Source: Rarobacter faecitabidus
GTDB taxonomy: Bacteria > Actinomycetota > Actinomycetes > Actinomycetales > Cellulomonadaceae
Direction of reading: 5' to 3'
NCBI RefSeq assembly: GCF_006716265.1
Contig: NZ_VFOS01000001.1
Location: 1,116,001-1,180,000 of the forward strand
DNA: 64,000 nucleotides
This document shows, in pieces, positions 47,511-59,117 of this stretch. Position 1 is the first letter of the stretch. The number at the start of each line of letters is the position of its first letter. The notes beneath the pieces were generated by a model. It was not told the origin of the DNA, ran no database searches, and worked only from the letters and a program-made list of their open reading frames with translations. Both the position numbers and the translations under genes were made by a program.

Positions 47511-47516
47511 TATCCT
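47511..47516 (+). promoter_or_regulatory. -10 element TATCCT, leaderless promoter of DUF3000-rnd
   Basis: TATCCT ends 6 nt before the GTG at 47523. Confidence 0.55.
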
Positions 47517-47522
47517 GGCAAA

Positions 47523-48122
47523 GTGAGGGAAGAACTACCGCGCGAGGCGCCCGCCGAGTTCCTGGCCGCGCTGCGATCACTGCGCGATGCCGCGATCCGG
47601 CCGGAGATCGAACTGGCCGAGATCAGGGCGCCGGGCCAGATCGCACCCTACGCGGTGGCACTGAGCGGAGACGTCAAGGACATTCTGCCAGATGGCGTCG
47701 TAGCCGGACCTGGCCGTCCCACGCATCTGCACGCCTGCGATGGCCGGTTCGTGCTGATGTACGACCCCGATGGCCAGTCCTCGTGGCAGGGCAACTTCCG
47801 GGTAGTCGTCCTGGTGCGGGCCACGATGGACCCCGAGCTCGCGGGCGATCCCATGCTGCCGACCGTGATGTGGGACTGGCTGGACGAGGCCCTCTCGTCC
47901 GCCGGCGCGACCGAATCCGCGCGCGGCGGCACTGTGACCCGCGCGCTATCGCACAGTTTCGGCGTCCTCGAGGACGCCGACGAACAGGTCGAGGTGGAAC
48001 TGCGCGCGTCGTGGACGCCATCCGACGACAACATGGCCGCGCACCTGAGCGCGTGGGCCGACATGTTAGGCATGGCCGCCGGACTCGAACCATCCGCGGC
48101 CAGGATTTCGGTGATCAAATGA
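47523..48122 (+). CDS. DUF3000 family protein
   Basis: A 199-aa cytosolic protein of the actinobacterial DUF3000 family, recognised by RPEIELAEIRAPGQIAPYAVALSGDV, GRFVLMYDPDGQSSWQGNFRVV and SWTPSDDNMAAHLSAWADML. It starts at a GTG with no ribosome binding site but a perfect -10 at leaderless distance. Its stop overlaps the ribonuclease D start (ATGA). This pairing with rnd is common in actinobacteria. Function unknown; the link to RNA turnover rests only on gene order. Confidence 0.88.
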   Translation: MREELPREAPAEFLAALRSLRDAAIRPEIELAEIRAPGQIAPYAVALSGDVKDILPDGVVAGPGRPTHLHACDGRFVLMYDPDGQSSWQGNFRVVVLVRATMDPELAGDPMLPTVMWDWLDEALSSAGATESARGGTVTRALSHSFGVLEDADEQVEVELRASWTPSDDNMAAHLSAWADMLGMAAGLEPSAARISVIK

Positions 48123-49387
48123 CAGCGGAGACCTCGTCCGCGAACCCCACCCAACCGGCTGGCGAACCGGAACTGATCGACCTGGAGGAGCCCGCAGGTG
48201 GCATCCCACCCGTCCTGACGACCGAAAGCCAACTGCGCCGCGCGGTTGATGCCTTCGCGGCGGCGCGCGGCCCGGTGGCCGTGGACGCCGAGCGGGCGTC
48301 GGGCTATCGATACGGGCAGCACAACTTCCTCGTCCAGTTGCGCCGCGAGGGTGCCGGCACAGTTCTCATTGACCCCATCGAGCTACCCGACCTGAGCGCC
48401 TTCAACGACGCGATCGGCGATGACGAGTGGGTGTTTCACGCCGCGAGCCAGGATCTACATCCCCTGCGCGAGCAGGGGCTCGAGCCGCGCAGGATCTTCG
48501 ATACGGAACTGGCCGCCCGCCTTCTCGGCATGGCGCGCGTGGGGCTCGGCGCGGTGGTCGCGGACATCCTCGGCCTGCGGCTCGCGAAGGAGCACTCCGC
48601 GGCCGACTGGTCGAAACGCCCATTGCCCGAGTCTTGGCTCAGGTACGCCACGCTCGACGTCGAGGTACTGGTAGAGCTACGCGACCGGCTGACGGAGCGG
48701 CTCGCCGATGCGGGAAAACTCGAATGGGCGCACCAGGAGTTCGCCGCCGTGCTCGCCGCGCCGCCGCCCTCGCCGCGGGTGGATCCATGGCGGCGCACAT
48801 CGCACATCACCGATCTGCGCACTCGGCGCGCGCTGGCAATCGCGCGCGAGCTCTGGCAGGAACGCGACGACGTGGCGCAGCGACGCGACGTATCCCCCGG
48901 CAGGGTGCTGCCCGATCGAGCGATCATCAAGGCGGCGCAGGTGCTGCCGCGTTCCGTTCCCGATCTGCTCGCCCTGCGCGAGTTCGCGGGCAGGAGCGTC
49001 CAGAACCGGGCCACGCAGTGGCTCGCCGCGATCCAGCGAGCTCTCGCCCTGCGCGAGGATGAGTTGCCGTCCATGCGAGGCCCCGCTTCGGACGGCCCGC
49101 CCGCCCCCCGCAGCTGGGCGGAGCGAGCGCCACGCGCCGCCGCCCGGTTGGAGGCCGCCCGCCCGGCGGTGATCGCCCGCGCGGAGGAATTGAACCTGCC
49201 GGTCGAGAACCTATTGCAGCCAGACACACTGCGGAGGTTGTGCTGGGACGAGTCCATCGGCGGCGACCGCGTCGCCGAGTTCCTGGCTGGGCGTGGCGCC
49301 CGGCCGTGGCAGATAGAACAGGCAGGCCCGATCATCGCGCAAAAGGTGGACGAGGCCGACCACGCCAGCGACGAACGCGCTATTTGA
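48119..49387 (+). CDS. rnd: Ribonuclease D (HRDC domain)
   Basis: A 422-aa 3'-5' exoribonuclease of the DEDD family used in tRNA and stable-RNA maturation. The exonuclease motifs are VAVDAERASGYRYGQ (Exo I, D-x-E), HAASQDLHPLREQG (Exo II, Asp) and YATLDVEVL (Exo III, Tyr/Asp). An HRDC domain occupies about 235-310, and a second helical HRDC-like segment follows to the end. The ATG overlaps the DUF3000 stop. Its own stop overlaps the convergent pflA end by 8 bp. Confidence 0.92.
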   Translation: MTAETSSANPTQPAGEPELIDLEEPAGGIPPVLTTESQLRRAVDAFAAARGPVAVDAERASGYRYGQHNFLVQLRREGAGTVLIDPIELPDLSAFNDAIGDDEWVFHAASQDLHPLREQGLEPRRIFDTELAARLLGMARVGLGAVVADILGLRLAKEHSAADWSKRPLPESWLRYATLDVEVLVELRDRLTERLADAGKLEWAHQEFAAVLAAPPPSPRVDPWRRTSHITDLRTRRALAIARELWQERDDVAQRRDVSPGRVLPDRAIIKAAQVLPRSVPDLLALREFAGRSVQNRATQWLAAIQRALALREDELPSMRGPASDGPPAPRSWAERAPRAAARLEAARPAVIARAEELNLPVENLLQPDTLRRLCWDESIGGDRVAEFLAGRGARPWQIEQAGPIIAQKVDEADHASDERAI

Positions 49388-50312
49388 CCGTGAAGCCCCG
49401 GCTGCGGAACTGGCCGCGCACCCGCTCGACGAGCTCCTGGCTGGGCGGCTCGGTGTCCTCCAGCTTGTACTCATAGCCCAGGGCATCCCACTTGTCCCGG
49501 CCCATCTGGTGGAACGGCAGCACCTCAACGCGCGACACGTTTCCCTGCCAGCGCTCGATGATGTCAGCGACCGCCTCGACGTTCTCGACGTCATCAGTGA
49601 GTCCGGGCACGAGCACGAACCGCGCCCACACCTCGATCCCGCGTTCCGCGAGCCGGTCGCCGAACGCGATCGTCGGCGCTAGATCACGGCCCGTCGTGCG
49701 CTTGTAGGTCTCTGGGATGCCGGACTTGACGTCGAGCAGCACCAGGTCAATCGTGTCGAGCATCGCGTCCGTGCAGTTGGCACCGAGGTAACCGGAAGTG
49801 TCGATGCACGTGTGGATGCCCATGTCGTGGGCGCCCTTCAGGATCGTAGCGGCGAAGCGCGGCTGCATGAGCACCTCACCACCGGACAGCGTGATGCCCC
49901 CGCCTGTCGCTTTGAACACTCCGCGGTAGCGCCGGATCTTGTTCAGCAACGTCTCTGCCGTGACGGGCTCGCCGTCCTTCATCTTGAACGTGTCCGGGTT
50001 GTGGCAGTAGAGGCAGCGCAAGGGGCAGCCGGCCATGAACACTGTCAGGCGAGTACCCGGGCCATCCACCGCCGTGACGAGTTCCCACGAGTGGACCGAG
50101 CCGAGCTGCCCGTCCCGCATCATGGCGAGGCGATCTCCGTGTTCGACGTCGACCACCGCCAGACCGGTCGTGCCCGCGCCCATGGTCCGCCGCTGCGGCG
50201 CCTCGAAATCCTGATCCCGCGGCGCAGCCCCCGCCACGCCGTGCGACATCCCGCGCGGGATGCCCAGCATGATCGAACCGCCGTCCGAACCGCCCTGACT
50301 CTTTTCCGGCAT
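49380..50312 (-). CDS. pflA: Pyruvate formate-lyase activating enzyme
   Basis: A 310-aa radical SAM enzyme that installs the glycyl radical on PflB. The cluster motif is CPLRCLYC (CxxxCxxC) followed by HNPDTF; other features are GGGITLSGGEVLMQP and LDVKSG. Compared with the usual length of about 245-290 aa, it has an N-terminal extension of some 65-70 residues before the conserved VHSWELVTAVDGPGTR. Starts further downstream are possible, but GGAGG lies 12 nt before the ATG at 50312. The frame also runs upstream through the pflB-pflA hairpin, which I exclude. It is 89 nt downstream of pflB. Confidence 0.93.
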   Translation of the reverse strand: MPEKSQGGSDGGSIMLGIPRGMSHGVAGAAPRDQDFEAPQRRTMGAGTTGLAVVDVEHGDRLAMMRDGQLGSVHSWELVTAVDGPGTRLTVFMAGCPLRCLYCHNPDTFKMKDGEPVTAETLLNKIRRYRGVFKATGGGITLSGGEVLMQPRFAATILKGAHDMGIHTCIDTSGYLGANCTDAMLDTIDLVLLDVKSGIPETYKRTTGRDLAPTIAFGDRLAERGIEVWARFVLVPGLTDDVENVEAVADIIERWQGNVSRVEVLPFHQMGRDKWDALGYEYKLEDTEPPSQELVERVRGQFRSRGFTVK

Positions 50313-50338
50313 GGTGACCGACTCCCTCCAAATGAAAG

Positions 50339-50377
50339 CGGTGGCCGCCGGCGCATTCGATCCGCCGGCGGCCACCG
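50339..50377 (-). terminator. 15-bp perfect hairpin between pflB and pflA (attenuator)
   Basis: The arms CGGTGGCCGCCGGCG and exact complement are separated by 9 nt and followed on the minus strand by CTTTCATTT. It should stop most pflB transcripts and leave a low level of pflA expression, fitting the catalytic amount needed. Confidence 0.75.
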
Positions 50378-50401
50378 TCCTTGACTTAAGAGACTACTCG
50401 C

Positions 50402-52672
50402 CTACGCCGAGTGGTGGAACGTCCGCGAGAGCACGTCGAGCTGCTGCTCGCGGGTGAGCTTCACGAAGTTGACCGCGTACCCCGAGACTCGAACGGTCAG
50501 GTTCGGGTACTTCTCGGGGTGCTCGATGGCGTCCTCGAGGGTCTCGCGGTTCAGCACGTTGATGTTGGCGTGGTAGAGACCCTCACCCATGCCCGCATCG
50601 AGGATGCCGACCAGGTTGCCGACCTGCTCATCCTTGTCGCGACCGAGCCCCGACGGCGTGATCGTGTTGGTGAGCGAGATGCCGTCCAGCGCGTCGTTGT
50701 AGTCGAGCTTGCCGACCGAGAGCATCGAGGCGACCATGCCGTGGGTGTCCATGCCGTTCTCGGGGTTGGCCCCCGGTGCGAACGGCGTGCCCTTGACGTG
50801 CCCCGAGGGGAAGCTTCCCGTCGCCTTGCCATAAACCACGTTGGACGTGATCGTCAGCACCGACTGGGTCGGCACCGCGTCGCGGTAGAGCTTGATCTTG
50901 CGGATCTTGTCCATGACGGTCTTGACCACCAGCTGGGCGATCTCGTCGGCACGGTCGTCGTCGTTGCCGTAGACCGGGAAGTCGCCCTCAGTGACGTAGT
51001 CAACGATCAAGCCGGACTCGTCGCGGACCGGGGTGACCTTCGCGTACTTGATGGCGGACAGCGAATCGGCCACGATCGACAGGCCGGCGATGCCGCAACC
51101 CATCGTGCGGATGATCTCATTGTCGTGCAGCGCCATCTCGATCGACTCGTAGGCGTACTTGTCGTGGCTGTAGTGGATGATATTCAGTGCCTCGACGTAG
51201 GTCTCGACCACCCAGGTGAGCATGGCGTCGTACTTGGCCCACACCTCGTCGTAGTCGAGCGGTTCCTCGCTCGTGATCGGCTCGTAGCCCTTCACGATCT
51301 GCTTGCCGGTCATCTCGTCTCGCCCGCCGTTCAGCGCGTACAGCAAGGACTTGGCGGCGTTGACGCGCGCTCCGAAGAACTGCATCTGCTTGCCGATGCG
51401 CATCGGGGACACGCAGCATGCGATGGCCGCGTCGTCGCCCCAGTGCTGGCGGATCTGCGCGTCGGACTCGTACTGGATGGCCGAGGTCTCGATCGAGATC
51501 GCTGCGCAGAAGTCCTTGTAGCCGTCCGGCAGTTCGGGGTCCCAGAAGATCGTGATGTTCGGCTCCGGTGCCGGGCCGAGGTTGCGGAGCGTCTGCAGCA
51601 GGCGGAACGAGGTCTTGGTGACCATCGGGCGCCCGTCGTCGCCGAAGCCTGCGTCGGACCAGGTGGCCCAGTACGGGTCGCCGGAGAAGATCTGGTCGTA
51701 GTCGATGGTCCGCAGGAAGCGCACGATGCGCAGCTTCAGCACCAGCGCGTCGATGATCTCCTGCGCCTCGTCCTCGGTCAGCGTGCCCTCCGCGAAGTCG
51801 CGCTCCGAGTAGATGTCGAAGAAAGCCGAGAGTCGACCGATGCTCATGGCGGCACCGTCCTGGCTCTTGACCGAGGCGAGGTAGCCGAGGTAGGTCCACT
51901 GGACGGCCTCTTGGAAGTTCGTGGCCGCGCGACCGAGGTCGAAGCCGTACTGCTCGCCGAGGTTCTTCAGTTTCTTCAGCGCCTTGATCTGCTCCGAGTG
52001 CTCCTCGCGGTAGCGAGCCCAGTTCTCGGAGAACGGCTGGTCGGCAATCGCGTCCTTGTCCTTGAGCTTCTGCTCGATCAGGAAGTCGACGCCGTACAGC
52101 GCCACGCGACGGTAGTCACCGATGATGCGCCCGCGGCCGTACGCGTCGGGCAGGCCGGTGATGATGTGCGAGGACCGCGCGGCACGGATACGCGGGGTGT
52201 AGATGTCGAAGACCCCTTCGTTGTGGGTCTTGCGGTACTTCGTGAAGATGCGCTTGATCTCGGGATCGGGCTCCTTGCCCGCCTCACGGATCGCGGTCTC
52301 GACCATGCGCCAGCCGCCGTACGGCATCATGGCGCGCTTGAGGGGGACATCGGTCTGGAGGCCGACGATCACGTCGTCGTCCTCGCAGATGTAGCCGGCG
52401 GGGAACGCGTCGATGTCCGCGGGGATGTGCGTGTCGACGTCGTAGACGCGGCGCTCGCGCTCGACGGATAGGTAGTTCTTCTCAAGGTAGTCCCAGACGG
52501 CCAGGGTTTTGGCGGTCGGGCCTGCGAGGAACGAGGCGTCACCGGTGAACGGCGTGTAGTTGCGCTGAATGAAGTCGCGGACATCCACGGTCTCTTGCCA
52601 GACACCGCCGGCGAATCCGCGCCACGGCTCAATGGCAACTACCTGGTCGGTCGACTCGGACGTAATGGTCAT
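50402..52672 (-). CDS. pflB: Formate C-acetyltransferase (pyruvate formate-lyase)
   Basis: A 756-aa glycyl-radical enzyme that converts pyruvate and CoA to acetyl-CoA and formate during anaerobic growth. The active-site cysteine pair is in [13 protein letters not shown] and the glycyl radical site in the C-terminal RVSGYAVNF. Length and the N-terminal [19 protein letters not shown] are typical. GGAGAGG precedes the ATG. The promoter region holds a -10 TAATGT, a palindrome at the predicted start of transcription and a CRP-like site. Activated by the product of the downstream pflA. Formate export or formate dehydrogenase genes are not in this window. Confidence 0.97.
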   Translation of the reverse strand: MTITSESTDQVVAIEPWRGFAGGVWQETVDVRDFIQRNYTPFTGDASFLAGPTAKTLAVWDYLEKNYLSVERERRVYDVDTHIPADIDAFPAGYICEDDDVIVGLQTDVPLKRAMMPYGGWRMVETAIREAGKEPDPEIKRIFTKYRKTHNEGVFDIYTPRIRAARSSHIITGLPDAYGRGRIIGDYRRVALYGVDFLIEQKLKDKDAIADQPFSENWARYREEHSEQIKALKKLKNLGEQYGFDLGRAATNFQEAVQWTYLGYLASVKSQDGAAMSIGRLSAFFDIYSERDFAEGTLTEDEAQEIIDALVLKLRIVRFLRTIDYDQIFSGDPYWATWSDAGFGDDGRPMVTKTSFRLLQTLRNLGPAPEPNITIFWDPELPDGYKDFCAAISIETSAIQYESDAQIRQHWGDDAAIACCVSPMRIGKQMQFFGARVNAAKSLLYALNGGRDEMTGKQIVKGYEPITSEEPLDYDEVWAKYDAMLTWVVETYVEALNIIHYSHDKYAYESIEMALHDNEIIRTMGCGIAGLSIVADSLSAIKYAKVTPVRDESGLIVDYVTEGDFPVYGNDDDRADEIAQLVVKTVMDKIRKIKLYRDAVPTQSVLTITSNVVYGKATGSFPSGHVKGTPFAPGANPENGMDTHGMVASMLSVGKLDYNDALDGISLTNTITPSGLGRDKDEQVGNLVGILDAGMGEGLYHANINVLNRETLEDAIEHPEKYPNLTVRVSGYAVNFVKLTREQQLDVLSRTFHHSA

Positions 52673-52690
52673 GACCCTCTCCTAGGCTCA

Positions 52691-52710
52691 GTAGATCGGA
52701 TGTGATCTAC
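52691..52710. promoter_or_regulatory. 20-bp inverted repeat at the pflB transcription start
   Basis: GTAGATC and GATCTAC arms, 6 nt apart, lie just downstream of the pflB -10. A protein bound here would block transcription start; the regulator is unknown. Confidence 0.5.
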
Positions 52711-52715
52711 GAACA

Positions 52716-52721
52716 ACATTA
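52716..52721 (-). promoter_or_regulatory. -10 element TAATGT of pflB
   Basis: Minus-strand TAATGT about 44 nt before the pflB ATG. Confidence 0.5.
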
Positions 52722-52777
52722 GGGCCGGCACCGCCGACGCGCATGGGACCATCGGCCCGAAGGGGACATTCCGATAA

Positions 52778-52793
52778 TGCGATCTAGGTCACA
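52778..52793 (-). promoter_or_regulatory. CRP/GlxR-like site upstream of pflB
   Basis: Minus-strand TGTGACCTAGATCGCA matches TGTGANNTANNTCACA except for one base in the right half. Its centre is about 77 nt before the predicted pflB start of transcription, a position suited to activation. Confidence 0.5.
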
Positions 52794-52952
52794 ATTGGGC
52801 TCCCGCAGTAACCGCGACAGCCTGCGGTTCCAACGTTCGCGGCTACCCGCGGAGTCGTCTTGGGCCCTTGGTCCCGTTTCGGACGAGTCCGCAAGCGGTC
52901 ATCGTGGCGCGTTGCGCGGCGCGATCTCGTGGCCCCCGCGGTCGCCAGGCGA

Positions 52953-54257
52953 CTAGCTGGCGCCAGTCAGGAACTCCTGCAGCACGAGCGCCAGACCCTG
53001 GAGATCGTCTGCGTGTGCGAGCTCACGGATCGAGTGCATGGAAAGGAGCGGGACGCCCACGTCTATCGTGCGGATGCCCAGCCGCGTGGCCGTGATCGGA
53101 CCGATGGTCGACCCGCATGGGATCGCATTGTTAGACACGAACGCCTGCGTGGTGACGTTCGCCGCATCGCACCAGCCGCGCCACAGTGCCGCGCCGATCC
53201 CGTCGGAGGCGTAGCGCTGGTTGGCGTTCACCTTGAGCATCGGGCCTGCACCGAGGTGCGGCCACTGCGTCGGATCGTGACGTTCGGGGTAGTTCGGGTG
53301 GATGCCGTGCCCGGCGTCGGCTGACACGCAGATCGAAGCCGCGAGCGCGGCTCGATACTCGTCCTCCCCAAGCCCCAGCCCAACCGCAATGCGCCGAACA
53401 GTGTCCTCCAGGACCGGCCCGGCGGCCCCCGAACTGGATGCCGAGCCGACCTCCTCGTGGTCGAAGAGTGCGACGATGCTCATGAATCCCGTGCCGTCCC
53501 CGTGGTCGCTCGCGCGGATGAGCGCCCGCAACGCCGCGAAGGTGGACGACAGGTTGTCAAGGCGCCCGGCCGCCAGGAGGTCTCCCCCCAGGCCGATGGC
53601 TGCCGGAGCCTGCGTGTCTGCGAGGTACAGATCGAAGCCCGCGACGTCGTCCGGGGCCATGCCGGCATCCTGGGCCAGGGCTTGGACGAGCTCTGCCCCG
53701 CCTTCCGAGTCCAGGTCGAGGACGGGCTGCGTGTGTCGCTGGCGGTCCAGCGTGACGCCCGCCGCCATGTCCCTATCGAGATGGATCGCGAGGCTCGGGA
53801 TGCGAGCGACGGGCCCGGACTCGACCAGGAGGGCTCGTCCCCCTCGATCAACGAGCCGCCCGGCCACCCGCAGGTCGCGATCCAGCCACGAGTGCACGAG
53901 CGGGCCGCCGTAGACCTCGACGGCGAGCTGGCGCCAGCCGAGATGCCCGAATGTCGGATCCTGCTTGACCTTGAAACCCGGCGAATCGGTGTGCGCGCCG
54001 ACGATGCGGAACCCCGCCCCAACCGGTATGCCCGGGGGCGCCTGCCACGCGATCAGCGCCCCGTCCCGGATCACGAAGCGCTTGCCCGAGACGTCACGCC
54101 AGGCCTCGCGTTCGGAGAGCTGCGTGAATCCGGCCGCGATGAGCATACGCGCCGCCTCGCTGACCGCGTGGTAGCTCGATGGGCTCGCGAAGATGTATCG
54201 GCCGAGATCGGCCGCATAGTCCGTTGCGTGGCCGGCAGCATGAGCCGAAGAGTTCAT
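52953..54257 (-). CDS. apeB: M18 family aminopeptidase (aspartyl aminopeptidase type)
   Basis: A 434-aa cytosolic dinuclear zinc aminopeptidase that removes N-terminal (often acidic) residues from peptides. Metal ligands and catalytic residues are visible: VGAHTDSPGFKVK (His, Asp), GRLDNLSS (bridging Asp), FDHEEVGS (catalytic and zinc Glu), ICVSADAGHG (Asp) and the C-terminal LSMHSIRE (His). The central butterfly dimerisation domain spans about 100-240. Starts at 54257, 54266 (ATG) or 54269 (TTG) are possible; I prefer 54257, which has GGAG close upstream. It is divergent from ctaA. Confidence 0.93.
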   Translation of the reverse strand: MNSSAHAAGHATDYAADLGRYIFASPSSYHAVSEAARMLIAAGFTQLSEREAWRDVSGKRFVIRDGALIAWQAPPGIPVGAGFRIVGAHTDSPGFKVKQDPTFGHLGWRQLAVEVYGGPLVHSWLDRDLRVAGRLVDRGGRALLVESGPVARIPSLAIHLDRDMAAGVTLDRQRHTQPVLDLDSEGGAELVQALAQDAGMAPDDVAGFDLYLADTQAPAAIGLGGDLLAAGRLDNLSSTFAALRALIRASDHGDGTGFMSIVALFDHEEVGSASSSGAAGPVLEDTVRRIAVGLGLGEDEYRAALAASICVSADAGHGIHPNYPERHDPTQWPHLGAGPMLKVNANQRYASDGIGAALWRGWCDAANVTTQAFVSNNAIPCGSTIGPITATRLGIRTIDVGVPLLSMHSIRELAHADDLQGLALVLQEFLTGAS

Positions 54258-54278
54258 AGACTCCATCAAACCACGGGC

Positions 54279-54284
54279 TACGAT
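54279..54284 (+). promoter_or_regulatory. -10 element TACGAT, leaderless promoter of ctaA
   Basis: TACGAT ends 6 nt before the GTG at 54291. Confidence 0.55.
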
Positions 54285-54290
54285 TGCCCG

Positions 54291-55235
54291 GTGACCCCTT
54301 CACCCGCCTCCCCCGTCACCCTCGAAGCCTCCCCCCTCGGCCGGATCGCCAGCTGGTTGCGCCGGAATGCACGCCTCGCCGTATGGGCCAATCTGGCGGG
54401 CCAGATCCTGATCATCCTCACTGGCGGACTGGTCCGGCTCACGGGTTCCGGGCTCGGCTGTTCGACCTGGCCGAACTGCGAGCCCGGGCAGTTCACGCCC
54501 GTGTTCCACGAGGCAGTGAGCTATCACCCGTTCGTGGAGTTCGGGAACCGGACGATGTCCGGGGTCCTGTCGCTGCTGGGAATTGCCGTACTGGTAGCCG
54601 TCTGGTCCGACAGATCGCGTTCGCGTTCCTACCGCCTGCTCGGTTGGGTGCCGTTGGTGGGCGTGATCATTCAGGCCGTCATCGGCGGGATCACGGTGCT
54701 CATCGATCTGCACCCGGCGATCGTCGGCTGGCACATGCTGATCTCGGTGGGACTCGTCGCCGCCTCCGCCTACCTGGTGGCGCGGCAGGCCGAAGGGGAT
54801 GGCGCGCCCGTGGCCTCCCTCGACCGGCCGACCACGCTAGTGTCCAGGTTCGTGGCCGCGTGGCTGCTGCCCGTTGTGATGCTCGGGATCCTCACCACGG
54901 GTTCCGGCCCGCACTCGGGAGACGATGAGATCGCGTACCGGTTTTCGTTCGACCCGACGCACGCCGCGCGCCTGCATTCCATGACCGTGTGGGTGCTGGT
55001 CCTTTCGCTCGCTGTGCTCACGGTCATGCTGTTCAAGCGGCAGCAACCCGCGCCGGCACGCTCGCGGCGAGCGGCGGTCACCCTATGGGCCATCGTGGCG
55101 GCGGAGGGGATCGTCGGCTACGTGCAGTTCTTCACCGGGTTGCCAGCGGCCCTCGTGGCGCTGCACATGCTGCTCGCGGCCACGATCACAGCGGCCGGCA
55201 TCTTCGTGCTGACGGCCGCGCGGGAACGCAACTAG
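54291..55235 (+). CDS. ctaA: Heme A synthase (COX15/CtaA family)
   Basis: A 314-aa membrane enzyme that oxidises heme O to heme A for cytochrome aa3 oxidase. Eight helices are visible in two four-helix bundles. Heme-ligand-type histidines appear in IVGWHMLISVG, AARLHSMTVW and LVALHMLLAA, and the extracellular Cys pair of the Bacillus-type enzyme is present as CSTWPNC in loop 1. In loop 1 the conserved segment reads FVEFGNRTMSG, with Glu but no His. ctaB and the oxidase genes are not nearby. GTG start with leaderless -10. Implies aerobic respiration in an organism that also has PFL. Confidence 0.9.
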   Translation: MTPSPASPVTLEASPLGRIASWLRRNARLAVWANLAGQILIILTGGLVRLTGSGLGCSTWPNCEPGQFTPVFHEAVSYHPFVEFGNRTMSGVLSLLGIAVLVAVWSDRSRSRSYRLLGWVPLVGVIIQAVIGGITVLIDLHPAIVGWHMLISVGLVAASAYLVARQAEGDGAPVASLDRPTTLVSRFVAAWLLPVVMLGILTTGSGPHSGDDEIAYRFSFDPTHAARLHSMTVWVLVLSLAVLTVMLFKRQQPAPARSRRAAVTLWAIVAAEGIVGYVQFFTGLPAALVALHMLLAATITAAGIFVLTAARERN

Positions 55236-55311
55236 GCGCAGCAACCGCCGCCCGACTACCGCCGCCGGACACCTACCTTCACACAGGTCGCCGCCCAACT
55301 ACCGCTGCCGG

Positions 55312-55371
55312 ACACCGGTTAGGGCGGTGGAGCACCCGATGTATCCGGTGCCTGACAGCCATAACCGGTGT
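55312..55371. repeat. 60-bp nested-palindrome element, copy F
   Basis: The inner palindrome here reads CACCCG-ATGTAT-CCGGTG. Outer arms are ACACCGGTTAGGG and CATAACCGGTGT. It lies between the convergent ctaA and Nudix genes. Confidence 0.85.
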
Positions 55372-55434
55372 CGGCTCGACCAAGGATTGGTGGCCAAATA
55401 GGAGCATCGGCCTGACCAGCGAGTGTCGGCTCGA

Positions 55435-57941
<2,507 letters not shown>

Positions 57942-59117
57942 CTAGATCGTCGAATCGTACGCCCTTCGCAGTTGATCGAGCAGTTGGGGTACCCGCGGGA
58001 GGGTGCGGGCACGGCGGATCGCTGCCGTGCGCAGTTGGTCGGTCAGCATTGTGGACGAGGCCACCGCCGCGATCTGATCGGCCAAAGCATCCGGGCGCGC
58101 GGGGGCGACGAGCCTGGCGGCTCTCCCGGTGACCCCTCGTGTCCCACCGACGTCCGTCGCAACGAGCGCGGCCCCGACGCCGAGAGCTTCCATGATCGCC
58201 ACGGACTGCCCCTCCCACAGGGCGGGCGACACCACGATGTCGGCCAGTCGCATCAGCGTGACCGCGTCGCTGCGCCGCCCGAGGAACTCGACGTTGGCCG
58301 CCACGCCGCTGTCACGCGCGGCAGCCTCAAGCTGCGCCCGCAGTGGTCCGTCTCCAATGACCAGCCAGCGCCACCGGCGGCCGCTGAAGGCACCCTGAGC
58401 GAGTTCGATGGCCGCCGAGATGACCGAATCGAGGCCTTTCTGCGGCGCGAGGCGTGCCACGGTGGCGACGATGAACTCGTCCTGGGGCCACTCCAGTACG
58501 TAGCGGGTGGCAGTCGCGCGACGACGTGCCTCCTCAAGCGAGGCGGGAACCTCGTCCACCGGAATGGGTGCGGCAACGATGGCGAGGTCGACCAGCGGAC
58601 GATGACGACGCGCTACGAGCGAGAATGCGTAGCGGCCGGCCGCGAGCACCTTGACGCGCCGAACGAGGTCGGGGCTGACCGCGAGCACTGCGTCCCCGCG
58701 CTGGGCCACCAGCCAGACGAGCAGCCACCCGACGAACCTGACCGGCCGGGATCCGATGGGGCGATTGTGGAGCGTCACGACGAATCGGGTTCGTCGGACG
58801 GCCGGGTTGATGCCTACGGAGGCGAGGGCGGCGAGTGCCCCGGCCCTGGCCCCGTGCGCGTGGACAACGGCGAAACGCGACCAGGCGCGGCGCAGCCTCC
58901 GCACGGTGGCGACGTCGCGCAGTGCTGGGCGCTCGCCGACGTCGACCACCTGGGTTTGCACCTGGCTCGGAATACCACCGAGGCTGTCCAGGGTGGAATG
59001 CGGACCCCAAACCTCGACGGGAATACCCCGCTCGTGCAGCGCGCGAACCTGCATCCCCACCTGCTGGGCAACTCCGCCGCTCGCGCGGCCGACCACGATG
59101 AGAACGGCGGGTGTCAC
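57942..59117 (-). CDS. GT4-family glycosyltransferase
   Basis: A 391-aa GT-B fold glycosyltransferase. An N-terminal acceptor domain begins MTPAVLIVVGRASGGVAQQVG. The C-terminal nucleotide-sugar domain has ATVARLAPQKGLD, WRWLVIGDGPLRAQL, VEFLGRRSD and the EX7E-like SPALWEGQSVAIMEALGVG. The GTG overlaps the MurJ-like stop (GTGA) and is preceded by GGGAGGAA, so the gene is coupled to the flippase. Probably adds a second sugar to a lipid-linked sugar made by the nearby MraY/WecA-like enzyme. Sugar unknown. Confidence 0.87.
   Translation of the reverse strand: MTPAVLIVVGRASGGVAQQVGMQVRALHERGIPVEVWGPHSTLDSLGGIPSQVQTQVVDVGERPALRDVATVRRLRRAWSRFAVVHAHGARAGALAALASVGINPAVRRTRFVVTLHNRPIGSRPVRFVGWLLVWLVAQRGDAVLAVSPDLVRRVKVLAAGRYAFSLVARRHRPLVDLAIVAAPIPVDEVPASLEEARRRATATRYVLEWPQDEFIVATVARLAPQKGLDSVISAAIELAQGAFSGRRWRWLVIGDGPLRAQLEAAARDSGVAANVEFLGRRSDAVTLMRLADIVVSPALWEGQSVAIMEALGVGAALVATDVGGTRGVTGRAARLVAPARPDALADQIAAVASSTMLTDQLRTAAIRRARTLPRVPQLLDQLRRAYDSTI

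Noticed and set aside
50313-50375. Extension of pflA through the pflB-pflA hairpin
   Set aside because: The frame is open only because of the GC-rich hairpin. The ATG at 50312 lies after it and has a GGAGG upstream.
50411-52471. A 686-codon open frame antisense to pflB
   Set aside because: GC-rich third positions keep the opposite frame open. The product is compositionally biased and matches no family, while pflB has complete catalytic motifs.
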